The position numbers were made by a program, and so were the translations under genes. Positions 28,814 to 35,725 of a DNA stretch of 64,000 nucleotides are shown piece after piece (positions within the stretch are counted from its first letter, which is position 1; each line of letters opens with the position of its first letter). The stretch is from Streptomyces sp. NBC_00557. GTDB taxonomy: Bacteria > Actinomycetota > Actinomycetes > Streptomycetales > Streptomycetaceae. The notes under the pieces were generated by a model. That model was not told the origin of the DNA, ran no database searches, and saw only the letters and a list, made by a program, of their open reading frames with translations. The stretch spans positions 4,030,001-4,094,000 of the forward strand of contig NZ_CP107796.1 in NCBI RefSeq assembly GCF_036345995.1, written 5' to 3'.

Positions 28814-28857
28814 GGGCCGTGGATCAGGCGAGTTGAAGCTCGCCGGACCCACGGCCC
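28814..28857 (+). terminator. Two-tier hairpin terminator of the DUF5324 gene
   Basis: The outer 9-bp stem pairs 28814-28822 with 28849-28857, and the inner 6-bp stem pairs 28827-28832 with 28839-28844. The last base of the stem abuts a parS site. Confidence 0.7.
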
Positions 28858-28871
28858 GTTTCACGTGAAAC
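28858..28871. promoter_or_regulatory. parS site (exact GTTTCACGTGAAAC)
   Basis: An exact 14-bp palindrome, the consensus ParB-binding site of Streptomyces, in an intergenic region immediately 3' of a terminator hairpin. Confidence 0.93.
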
Positions 28872-28941
28872 CACCCCGCCGCAGCCTCCCCTGGGTCATG
28901 GCCCGGCATCGTGAACGCGGACGCCGGTGCATGAACGGAGA

Positions 28942-28980
28942 AAGCCTCCCGATCTGCGTTTCCGCAGGTCGGGAGGCTTT
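28942..28980 (-). terminator. Terminator of tRNA-Ala
   Basis: A long stem (AAGCCTCCCGA and CTGCG arms with one mismatch, loop TTTC) lies just beyond the 3' end of the leftward tRNA-Ala gene and is followed on that strand by T-rich sequence. Confidence 0.8.
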
Positions 28981-28986
28981 TCTGGG

Positions 28987-29059
28987 TGGAGCCTAGGGGA
29001 GTCGAACCCCTGACATCCGCCATGCAAAGACGGCGCTCTACCAACTGAGCTAAGGCCCC
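28987..29059 (-). tRNA. tRNA-Ala (TGC anticodon)
   Basis: A 73-nt cloverleaf on the minus strand. The acceptor GGGGCCT/AGGCTCC has one G-U pair, the D-arm is TAGCTCAGTTGGTAGAGC, and the anticodon loop contains TTTGCAT (anticodon TGC). The T-arm AGGGGTTCGACTCCCCT is typical. CCA is not encoded. Confidence 0.95.
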
Positions 29060-29191
29060 GGGAAGCAGCGTCCGGCCGGAAAAGTCGCGTTCCGGTGGGC
29101 GCCGCAGACCAGAGTACCGGGTCACCCCGGGTATCCCGCAAAAAGATTGGGGGTCCCCGTGAATGACCACGCTCCGTAAGATGCTCGACGT

Positions 29192-29209
29192 GGTTCGCTA
29201 CAGCGAACC
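29192..29209. promoter_or_regulatory. Perfect 8-2-8 palindrome upstream of the HTH gene
   Basis: The arms GGTTCGCT and AGCGAACC are separated by 2 bp and end 32 bp before the start codon of the HTH protein at 29242. The symmetry and location suggest an operator, possibly autoregulatory. Confidence 0.5.
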
Positions 29210-29241
29210 GCGGTTTTCAGGGGTAGCGATGGGGAGACGCA

Positions 29242-29790
29242 ATGGACGCCGCACAGCAGGAAGCCACCGCGAGAGCGCGGGAGCTGCAGCGGAACTGGTA
29301 CGGGGAGCCACTGGGGGCGCTCTTCCGTAAGCTCATCGACGATCTCGGGCTCAATCAGGCCCGTCTCGCGGCGGTCCTGGGTCTGTCCGCCCCGATGCTC
29401 TCGCAGCTGATGAGCGGCCAGCGGGCGAAGATCGGCAATCCTGCCGTGGTGCAGCGGGTGCAACTGCTGCAGGAGCTGGCGGCGCAGGTCGCGGACGGCA
29501 GTGTGAGCGCGGCCGAGGCGACCGAGCGCATGGACGAGATCAAGAAGTCCCAGGGGGGTTCCGTGCTCAACAACACCACCCAGACCACGAGCGGTTCCGG
29601 GGCGCCCACGGTCAAGCGGGTGGTCCGCGAGATCCAGTCGCTGCTGCGCTCGGTGGCCGCCGCGGGCGACATCATCGACGCCGCGGACAGCCTTGCCCCG
29701 ACCCACCCCGAACTGGCGGAGTTCCTGCGCGTCTACGGCGCCGGCCGGACCTCCGACGCTGTCGCGCACTACCAGTCCCACCAGAATTAG
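29242..29790 (+). CDS. Helix-turn-helix DNA-binding protein
   Basis: A 182-aa protein. The N-terminal XRE-like HTH spans about residues 25-60 (LIDDLGLNQARLAAVLGLSAPMLSQLMSGQRAKI). A helical region and a Gly/Ser/Thr linker follow (NNTTQTTSGSG). The C-terminal helical domain ends VYGAGRTSDAVAHYQSHQN. This architecture is conserved at this position in Streptomyces, but its regulon is unknown to me. The ATG at 29242 follows GGGGAGACGC. A perfect palindrome lies 32 bp upstream. It is followed by a kinase gene in the same direction. Confidence 0.85.
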   Translation: MDAAQQEATARARELQRNWYGEPLGALFRKLIDDLGLNQARLAAVLGLSAPMLSQLMSGQRAKIGNPAVVQRVQLLQELAAQVADGSVSAAEATERMDEIKKSQGGSVLNNTTQTTSGSGAPTVKRVVREIQSLLRSVAAAGDIIDAADSLAPTHPELAEFLRVYGAGRTSDAVAHYQSHQN

Positions 29791-30037
29791 GACTCGCGGT
29801 CCGGTCCACGGAGGGGGTACGGGGACCGGGATCGCCTTCCGGTGAGGGCGGCTGGGCACGGGAGTCGGTCTGTGGTGGCGGACCGGTCCTCGAGCGGGGG
29901 CGGCCCGTATCGCTCGTCACAGGGGAGCAGGGCGCAAGCGCGGGGAAGCGGGGAAACAAGGGACCAGGGAACAAAGGCGGGGAACAAGGGGGGCGGGGGA
30001 ACCGGCGCGGGTTCCGGGGGAGGAGCGATGGGCTGCC

Positions 30038-31660
30038 ATGGGTGAGGTGTTCGCCGGCCGGTACGAACTGGCCGATCCGATCGGGCGCGGGGGCGTGGGC
30101 GCCGTATGGCGCGCCTGGGACCATCGCCGGCGGCGCTATGTGGCCGCCAAGGTGCTCCAGCAGCGCGACGCGCACTCGCTCCTGCGATTCGTGCGGGAGC
30201 AGGCCCTGCGGATCGACCATCCCCATGTCCTGGCGCCGGCGAGCTGGGCCGCCGACGACGACAAGGTGCTCTTCACCATGGACCTGGTGGCCGGCGGCTC
30301 CCTGGTCCACCTGGTCGGCGACTACGGCCCGCTGCCCCCGGCGTTCGTGTGCACCCTGCTGGACCAGCTCCTTTCCGGTCTCGCGGCCGTGCACGCCGAG
30401 GGGGTCATCCACCGGGACGTCAAACCCGCCAACGTCCTCCTCGAAGCGACCGGAACGGGACGGCCCCGGCTGCGGCTGTCCGACTTCGGCATCGCCATGC
30501 GGCTCGGCGAACCCCGCCTGACGGAGACCAACCTCGTGGTGGGAACGCCCGGTTATCTGGCCCCCGAGCAACTGCTCGGCGCCGAGCCAGACTTCCCCGC
30601 CGACCTGTTCGCCGTGGGGCTCGTCGCGCTGTATCTGCTGGAGGGCGCCAAGCCTGACGCCAAGGCGCTCGTGCAGTACTTCCTGGACAACGGAACTCCC
30701 GGGCCGCCCAAGGGAGTTCCGGAACCGCTGTGGCAGGTCGTCTCCACCTTGCTGCAGCCCGACCCGGCCGCGCGTTTCCGCACCGCCACGGGTGCGCGCA
30801 AGGCGCTGGCCTCCGCAGCGGAACTCCTGCCGGAGCCCGAGCCGGACGACGAGCTGATCGAGATCTTCGACCAACTCGGCCCGCTGCCACCCGGATTCGG
30901 ACCGGACGGTCCGCTCAAGCGGGCACCCGGGGTGGCGTCGGACCTGGCGGAGAGCACGGATACGGGGTCGTCTTCCGGCGCGGGGACGGGCGCGGACAGG
31001 ACGGATACGGGGCCGCTTTCGGGCGCGGGGACGGGCGCGGACAGGACGGATACGGGGCCGGTCTCGGGCGCGGGGACAAGCGCGAACACGACGGACACGG
31101 GGGCGGTCTCGGGCGTAAGGACAGCCGCGAATACGGGACCGTCGTCGGGTGCCGGCGCGGACAGGGGACCGTCTTCAGGTGTCGGCGCGGGCACGGGTTT
31201 CGGTGCAGAGCCGGATTCCGGTGTCGGCACGGGTACCGGCTCCCTCTCCGACACCGGCAGTTTCCGTCTGCCGCCACCCCAGGCATCCCCGCCCCCGCTC
31301 CGGGAACCCCTCACCTACGCGCAGGAATCCCCCGCCGCCGCCCAGCAGCCGCCGGCCTCCGGTTCCTTCCCTCCTCACCTCCCGTCCTACCAGCCGTACA
31401 TCACGCCCCAGACCCACGCCGCCCGCACACACCGCACTCCCTGGAGCGCCGTACCGTCCGCCCATCCGGTGATGGACCCTCCGGTCGATGCCCCCACCGC
31501 TTCCTACACAGCCCAGAACGTGCCCGTGCAAGGCCGCGGGGCGCGCCGCCGGGCCGCCCGCAGGCGACGGACCGGGCCGCCGGCCGGGGTCGCGATCCCG
31601 CTGCTGTTGCTGGCGCTGGCCTGCTATGCCGTGGGTTTCTGGGCGTTGACCCGCGTCTGA
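30038..31660 (+). CDS. Ser/Thr protein kinase with C-terminal membrane anchor
   Basis: A 540-aa protein. The kinase domain (about residues 8-270) has the glycine loop IGRGGVGAVWRAW, lysine in VAAKVL, HRDVKPANVLLE near residue 125, DFGIAMRLG and GTPGYLAPEQ. Residues ~300-430 are a low-complexity Gly/Thr/Ser/Asp region with a 15-residue tandem repeat. A Pro-rich stretch, a basic segment (GARRRAARRRR) and a final transmembrane helix (IPLLLLALACYAVGFWAL) follow. There is no PASTA domain, unlike PknB in this window. The ATG at 30038 follows GGAGGAGCG. Its last 37 bp overlap the convergent secreted-protein gene. Confidence 0.9.
   Translation: MGEVFAGRYELADPIGRGGVGAVWRAWDHRRRRYVAAKVLQQRDAHSLLRFVREQALRIDHPHVLAPASWAADDDKVLFTMDLVAGGSLVHLVGDYGPLPPAFVCTLLDQLLSGLAAVHAEGVIHRDVKPANVLLEATGTGRPRLRLSDFGIAMRLGEPRLTETNLVVGTPGYLAPEQLLGAEPDFPADLFAVGLVALYLLEGAKPDAKALVQYFLDNGTPGPPKGVPEPLWQVVSTLLQPDPAARFRTATGARKALASAAELLPEPEPDDELIEIFDQLGPLPPGFGPDGPLKRAPGVASDLAESTDTGSSSGAGTGADRTDTGPLSGAGTGADRTDTGPVSGAGTSANTTDTGAVSGVRTAANTGPSSGAGADRGPSSGVGAGTGFGAEPDSGVGTGTGSLSDTGSFRLPPPQASPPPLREPLTYAQESPAAAQQPPASGSFPPHLPSYQPYITPQTHAARTHRTPWSAVPSAHPVMDPPVDAPTASYTAQNVPVQGRGARRRAARRRRTGPPAGVAIPLLLLALACYAVGFWALTRV
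30956..31135. repeat. 45-bp tandem repeat in the kinase linker
   Basis: Four units start at 30956, 31001, 31046 and 31091. They encode the 15-residue repeat with consensus TDTGxxSGAGTGADR. The later copies are increasingly diverged. Confidence 0.85.
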
Positions 31661-32985
31661 GCGCGCCGTGCCGTCACCGTCCAGCCGGCGAGCACCAGCA
31701 GGAGCACGGTCCCGAGGCCGATCCCGCCGATCGCGACCAGCAGCATCGCTGAGCCGCCTCCCGCAGTACTGGTGAGGGCCGCCTCCCGGCCCTGCCGCGT
31801 GGGGGTGAACACGTCGTCCGGTACGGGATGCCCGGCGTACTCCGGTCCCGCGTGCGCCCGCCCGGTCACCCGGACCCGCAGCGTCACCGCGAACGGACCG
31901 CGTCCGAACGTACCGGTCATCCGCTCGCTGAGGTGCAGGACGAGGTAGTAGTCGCCCGCGAAGCGGACAGAGGTGACGCCGACGGGTACGGCGTAGCGGT
32001 TGGCGTACTCCACCGGCGGCACCGGGGCGAGTACGGCGGGCTTCTGTGTGCCGGTGTAGCCGAGGGCGGCGTCCTCGACGTAACCGCGGACGGGGTTGTA
32101 GAGGGAAAGGTCGAGGGCACCGCCGACATAGCCGTGACCAGCGGCGTTGCCCAGTTCGGCAGAGGCGTGCAGCTGCCGTCCCCAGTCGACCGGCACCTTG
32201 TAGAACCGGGTCTCGCCGGGCACGAGCGACGTACGCCAGACCCCTTGGCCGAGGGTGCTCGCGGAGGCGAATCCGGCGCCGCCAGGGCGGTCGTGGGGCT
32301 CGCCGTCGAGCGGTTCGGGCGTGGCGGAGTCCCAGGCCTGCGGCGCCGAGGTGGCTCCGGCCCGTGCCGTACGCGGTTCCGTGGCAGGCGCGATCTCCAG
32401 GTCCCAGCGCTGTGCCGACGCGCCGGTTCCTCCGGCGTCGAGGCGCTGGACGACCACGTAGTACGTTCCGGAGCCCTGGCACAGCGCATTGCCGGGCTCC
32501 CGCCGGGCGAGCGCGGTGAGCGGCCGGGGGCTGAGCCCGGCGCCGAAGCGGGCGTTGGCGTAGGAGCAGCGGGTGCCGTGGGCGTCCTGGAGCGACACGG
32601 CGATGCCGTCGGCGGCGGAGACGGTGGCGTCCGCGGGGGGTACGGCGGTGACGGGGACGTACGCCGTGTCGGTGGCCCGGAGTTCGATGCGGTAGTAGAG
32701 CTCGCCGTTGCTCGCCAGGGAGCTGCGGTAGGTGCGGCCCGCCTCCAGCCGGGGTGCCGTGGCGGTGCCCGGCGCCCCCGCGACGGCAGCGGCGCCGGGC
32801 GCGAAGGCGTACGGCTCCGGCGAGCCGTCCTCGGCGGCGGCCGCGATTGCGCGCGCGGACGTCGTACCGGCCGGCAGGACGAGCAGCGCGCACAGCCCCG
32901 TCAGCAGAGCCGCCCGTACGGCGCCGGAGACCGCCCGGCGTCCGGGGCGCCACCGCCGGGCCCCGCCCTGTCCTCGTTCCCGCAC
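31624..32985 (-). CDS. Secreted, membrane-anchored protein of unknown function
   Basis: A 453-aa protein. The signal peptide (AVRAALLTGLCALLVLPAG) is probably cleaved after a TTSARA-type site. A large extracytoplasmic region has beta-rich blocks such as GELYYRIELRATDTAYVPVTAV, GSGTYYVVVQRLDAGG, FAGDYYLVLHLSE. One C-terminal transmembrane helix (MLLVAIGGIGLGTVLLLVLAGW) is followed by a short basic tail. The repeated YYxxL-containing blocks resemble bacterial pre-peptidase/jelly-roll modules, but I do not recognise the family. The GTG at 32985 follows GGGGGAGGG. The 3' end overlaps the kinase gene. Confidence 0.75.
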   Translation of the reverse strand: MRERGQGGARRWRPGRRAVSGAVRAALLTGLCALLVLPAGTTSARAIAAAAEDGSPEPYAFAPGAAAVAGAPGTATAPRLEAGRTYRSSLASNGELYYRIELRATDTAYVPVTAVPPADATVSAADGIAVSLQDAHGTRCSYANARFGAGLSPRPLTALARREPGNALCQGSGTYYVVVQRLDAGGTGASAQRWDLEIAPATEPRTARAGATSAPQAWDSATPEPLDGEPHDRPGGAGFASASTLGQGVWRTSLVPGETRFYKVPVDWGRQLHASAELGNAAGHGYVGGALDLSLYNPVRGYVEDAALGYTGTQKPAVLAPVPPVEYANRYAVPVGVTSVRFAGDYYLVLHLSERMTGTFGRGPFAVTLRVRVTGRAHAGPEYAGHPVPDDVFTPTRQGREAALTSTAGGGSAMLLVAIGGIGLGTVLLLVLAGWTVTARRAQTRVNAQKPTA

Positions 32986-33148
32986 GTGCCGCCCTCCCCC
33001 TGTCGCCGCTCCCCGACCGGCGTGTCCGCCGCGCCAGCGCCGTACCGGACCGCGCTCCATCCTGCCGCGTGCACCCGCGCGCCATCCGGGCAATGCCTGC
33101 GGCCGTCCGAATCGCCCCGCAACGCCCGGTGGGCCTGCGCAACACAAA

Positions 33149-33175
33149 GCCCCGACCGCGAGGGGCGGTCGGGGC
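33149..33175. terminator. Hairpin downstream of the DLW-39 gene
   Basis: A perfect 11-bp GC-rich stem with a 5-nt loop lies 25 bp beyond the leftward DLW-39 stop codon. Confidence 0.7.
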
Positions 33176-33200
33176 CTGCTTCAGATTCTGGAATCGGCAC

Positions 33201-33329
33201 TCACGAACCCGTGGGCACGGAGTCAGTCGCCTCCGTCCACAGATCCTGCTCGGCGCGATCCGCCTGGATCTGGCGGTACACGAGGAGCCCGCCGATGGCG
33301 GCCAGTGCGACCAGGAGCAGCTTCTTCAC
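33201..33329 (-). CDS. DLW-39 family small membrane protein
   Basis: A 42-aa protein with an N-terminal transmembrane helix (KLLLVALAAIGGLLVY), then YRQIQADRAEQDLWTEATDSV, with the DLW triplet that names this actinobacterial family. It sits near tRNA-Ile/tRNA-Ala and gyrA in most actinomycetes; function is unknown. The GTG at 33329 has GAGG 8 bases upstream. Confidence 0.88.
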   Translation of the reverse strand: MKKLLLVALAAIGGLLVYRQIQADRAEQDLWTEATDSVPTGS

Positions 33330-33677
33330 CGCGCGACCTCGTCTTTCCTTGACGTAGGGGACCTCTGGCGCCCGACTATACACACCGGCCGATATCGATC
33401 GGTGACCTGCGCCGGAGCCCAACTCCCGCCTCCGGCAGCGCAATAGGCCAGGTCCGACGCCGTTCCGATCGGAGGGTGATCACACCCCCACGGACGGTTA
33501 CTTTGCTCCCTCTTCGCTCAGCTGAGCAGGTTTTGGGGGCTTTCCAGGCCTCTTGCCGCCATCCGGGTGGTGTTCATCGGAACATCGACGCGCCACGAGC
33601 GTCGGTCCACCACTTCGCGGCCCACATACACATCATGAGCAAAGTACGCAAATCGCCCAACCCGAAAGTGAGGGGCC
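33330..33677. other. Divergent intergenic region
   Basis: These 348 bp hold promoters for the DLW-39 gene and the small secreted protein. A 12-bp perfect palindrome GCTCAGCTGAGC lies at 33516-33527. I see no other gene. Confidence 0.5.
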
Positions 33678-34022
33678 ATGACCAAGAACAAGGTCATGAC
33701 GCTGTGGACCGCCATCGTCACCGCCTTCTTCGCACTGTGCACCGCGCTCGGAATCGTCACCGCCACGACCGCCACGACCGCGGCGGCCGCCCCCAGCACC
33801 GAGGGCCCCCGCACCGGTACCGCGTTGAAGACCATCCCGGCGATCCCGGCCCAACGCCACTGGTCCTGGCCCCGCACCACGGCTCTGCCCCCCACGATGA
33901 AACAGCGCATCCGGGCCGAGGCCCACGGCAAGTCGCCCCGTTGCCGGCACCGTCCCCTCGCCGAGACCGAGACGGAGGACCTGATCACCGGAGAGTCCTC
34001 GACGGCCAGGCTCGACTGCTGA
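33678..34022 (+). CDS. Small secreted protein (DUF6344-like)
   Basis: A 114-aa protein with a signal peptide or N-terminal anchor (VMTLWTAIVTAFFALCTALG) followed by an Ala/Thr-rich stretch. The conserved-looking C-terminal core is LPPTMKQRIRAEAHGKSPRCRH. I associate it tentatively with DUF6344; no function is known. The ATG at 33678 follows GAGGGGCC. A strong terminator follows at 34094. Confidence 0.65.
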   Translation: MTKNKVMTLWTAIVTAFFALCTALGIVTATTATTAAAAPSTEGPRTGTALKTIPAIPAQRHWSWPRTTALPPTMKQRIRAEAHGKSPRCRHRPLAETETEDLITGESSTARLDC

Positions 34023-34093
34023 CCTCGCACCCCACGCAGTACCGCAACGTCTCGACCACACGGCGACTTGCGTACGCAACAGTCGACACGGAA

Positions 34094-34123
34094 AGACCCC
34101 CGGCCGGGTTCGGCCGGGGGTCT
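34094..34123 (+). terminator. Rho-independent terminator after the small secreted protein gene
   Basis: A perfect 12-bp stem (34094-34105 with 34112-34123, loop GGGTTC), preceded by GAA and followed by CGCGC. It lies 71 bp after the stop codon. Confidence 0.8.
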
Positions 34124-34249
34124 CGCGCTGTTCCGGCTCCCGGGACGATCGACCGTGGCCCAAGGAACCGCGGCCGACGCGACCGCGGCCGACACACCCC
34201 GGGCGCGTCCCGCGCGTCCGAGGCTCTCCGGAAAGGGGTGAGTGCCGCC

Positions 34250-35029
34250 GTGACCCGGCGCGTCACCGTTGTCACCGCTGTCCACGGCCCCTCCGCGCGT
34301 TTCCTTCCGGACGCGTACGCCTCCCTGTGCGAGCAGCGGCTTCCCGGTGGCTGGGACTGGGAGTGGCTGATCCAGCAGGACGGTACGACGGACGAGGTCC
34401 GCCCGTACGTCCCGGACGACGCGCGTGTGAGCTTCGGCCAGGGCCGGCCGGGCGGTCCCGGGGTGGCCCGCACGATCGCACTGGCCCGCGCCAAGGGCGC
34501 GTACGTGAAGGTCCTGGACGCCGACGACCGGCTCACGCCAGGCGCGCTGGCCCGCGACGTGGCCGTGCTGGAGGCAGACCCGACCGTAAGCTGGACCACC
34601 TCCCAGGCCCTCGACCTGCTGCCGGACGGCACGACGGCCGGTTTTCCCGGCAACCCTGACGACGGCCCGCTCGAACGCGGTGCCGTACTCGACCACTGGA
34701 AGCGGAACGACTTCCGGGCCCCCGTCCATCCGGCGACCCTGTGTGTCCGGCGCGAGCTGCTCATGGCGCTCGGCGGCTGGATGGCGCTGCCGGCGTCCGA
34801 GGACACCGGGCTGCTGCTGGCGCTGGACGCGGTCGGCCACGGCTGGTTCTCGGCGGAGGCCGGCCTGCTCCATCGCAAGTGGCAGGGCCAGGTCACCGGC
34901 CAGGCGTCCCACGTCGACCCGGTCGAACGAGCGGCCCGCATGACGGTCGCCGAGGCCCGGGCTCGCGCCCTGGCGGCCTCCCGGTGGACCTACCCGGCCG
35001 CTCCGGCAGACCCGGCGGCCACCAGATGA
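34250..35029 (+). CDS. Family-2-like glycosyltransferase
   Basis: A 259-aa GT-A fold protein. It opens with VTVVTAVHGPSARFLPDAYASL, carries the DxD motif in VKVLDADDRLTPGALA, and ends with a helix-rich C-terminal part (ASEDTGLLLALDAVG). No transmembrane helices are visible, so it acts in the cytoplasm with an unknown sugar donor and acceptor. The start is GTG 34250 with GGGGTG 9 bases upstream; an in-frame GTG at 34238 is possible but too close to its Shine-Dalgarno sequence. It ends 30 bp before the ferredoxin remnant. Confidence 0.75.
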   Translation: MTRRVTVVTAVHGPSARFLPDAYASLCEQRLPGGWDWEWLIQQDGTTDEVRPYVPDDARVSFGQGRPGGPGVARTIALARAKGAYVKVLDADDRLTPGALARDVAVLEADPTVSWTTSQALDLLPDGTTAGFPGNPDDGPLERGAVLDHWKRNDFRAPVHPATLCVRRELLMALGGWMALPASEDTGLLLALDAVGHGWFSAEAGLLHRKWQGQVTGQASHVDPVERAARMTVAEARARALAASRWTYPAAPADPAATR

Positions 35030-35059
35030 GCCACGCCGTGCCGGCCTTCTCCCGCCGCC

Positions 35060-35103
35060 CTACTCCGTGAGCACGATGGCCTGGGAGGGGCACTTCCCGG
35101 ACG
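35060..35103 (-). pseudogene. 3' remnant of a ferredoxin gene
   Basis: On the minus strand the last codons before a TAG at 35060-35062 read KCPSQAIVLTE, the C-terminal signature (final cluster cysteine and CPxxAI) of small 3Fe-4S/4Fe-4S ferredoxins. Streptomyces genomes commonly carry an intact one next to this glycosyltransferase. Upstream in the same frame there is no second cysteine motif and no recognisable ferredoxin core. The gene therefore appears to have lost its 5' part. The remnant is short, hence the moderate confidence. Confidence 0.55.
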
Positions 35104-35192
35104 TCACTGCCCGGGGGAGCACCCGCTGAACCGGACCGGGCTGTGAGGGGAGGACTGATGGACAGTGGCCGAGCACTCGAAGCCGTATGGGT

Positions 35193-35206
35193 GTTTCACG
35201 TGAAAC
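35193..35206. promoter_or_regulatory. parS site inside a 36-bp perfect palindrome
   Basis: Exact GTTTCACGTGAAAC. The dyad continues outward for 11 bp on each side (GCCGTATGGGT and its complement), so 35182-35217 is perfectly self-complementary. Confidence 0.92.
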
Positions 35207-35221
35207 ACCCATACGGCGGGC

Positions 35222-35235
35222 GTTTCACGTGAAAC
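35222..35235. promoter_or_regulatory. parS site, second of a closely spaced pair
   Basis: Exact GTTTCACGTGAAAC, its centre 29 bp from the previous site. Flanked by GC and GT rather than an extended palindrome. Confidence 0.92.
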
Positions 35236-35725
35236 GTCACCCGCCCCGTCCCGGCGCCGCGCCTGCCGGTGCGGCAAGGCCCCTGCCCGCCCGGTGCCGG
35301 TCCCTCCCCTCGTGGGGACCGGTACCGGGCGGTGCGGGGGCGTCAATCCGTGCCACGTCGGCTGGGCACGGACTGCAGAAGGGAGCCGCCTGGAGGCTCA
35401 CGGCCCACGGGCTCAGGGAACGGTCCGGTCGCCGCTCCCTGCCTTCGGTCGCATCCGCTCAATCGGTGTCGGCGGGGTCCGCTCGCATGTCTCCGGTGAA
35501 GTTGGCCGAGATCCTTCGATGCTCGGGGCTGCCTCTCCAGGCGCAGGGCCGTGGCCTGTCCGGACGGTGTGTGAGCGGTCCGCTACCGGGTCCGGATCCT
35601 GCCATTTGAGGTCCGCGAGGAGGAGGGGACGACCTTCGCTGCAGTGCTTAACCGCAGGTCAGACATATAAGGTGGGTTTTCCGGTCCGGACGTGCAGATG
35701 CGGCGGCAAGTAAAGGGGTGGGACC

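Larger units (their letters stand above)
35104..35725. other. Gene-free region between ferredoxin remnant and STAND-WD40 gene
   Basis: I support no gene in these 620 bp. They hold a 36-bp perfect palindrome (35182-35217), two parS sites and a 17-bp GC-rich hairpin with one mismatch (35288-35304 with 35315-35331). TTAACC near 35648 and TATAAG near 35665 could form a weak promoter for the gene at 35726. Confidence 0.6.

Noticed and set aside
35187..35713. Several 80-140-codon frames between the ferredoxin remnant and the STAND-WD40 gene
   Set aside because: They overlap each other, contain the parS palindrome as coding sequence, and have no homology that I recognise.
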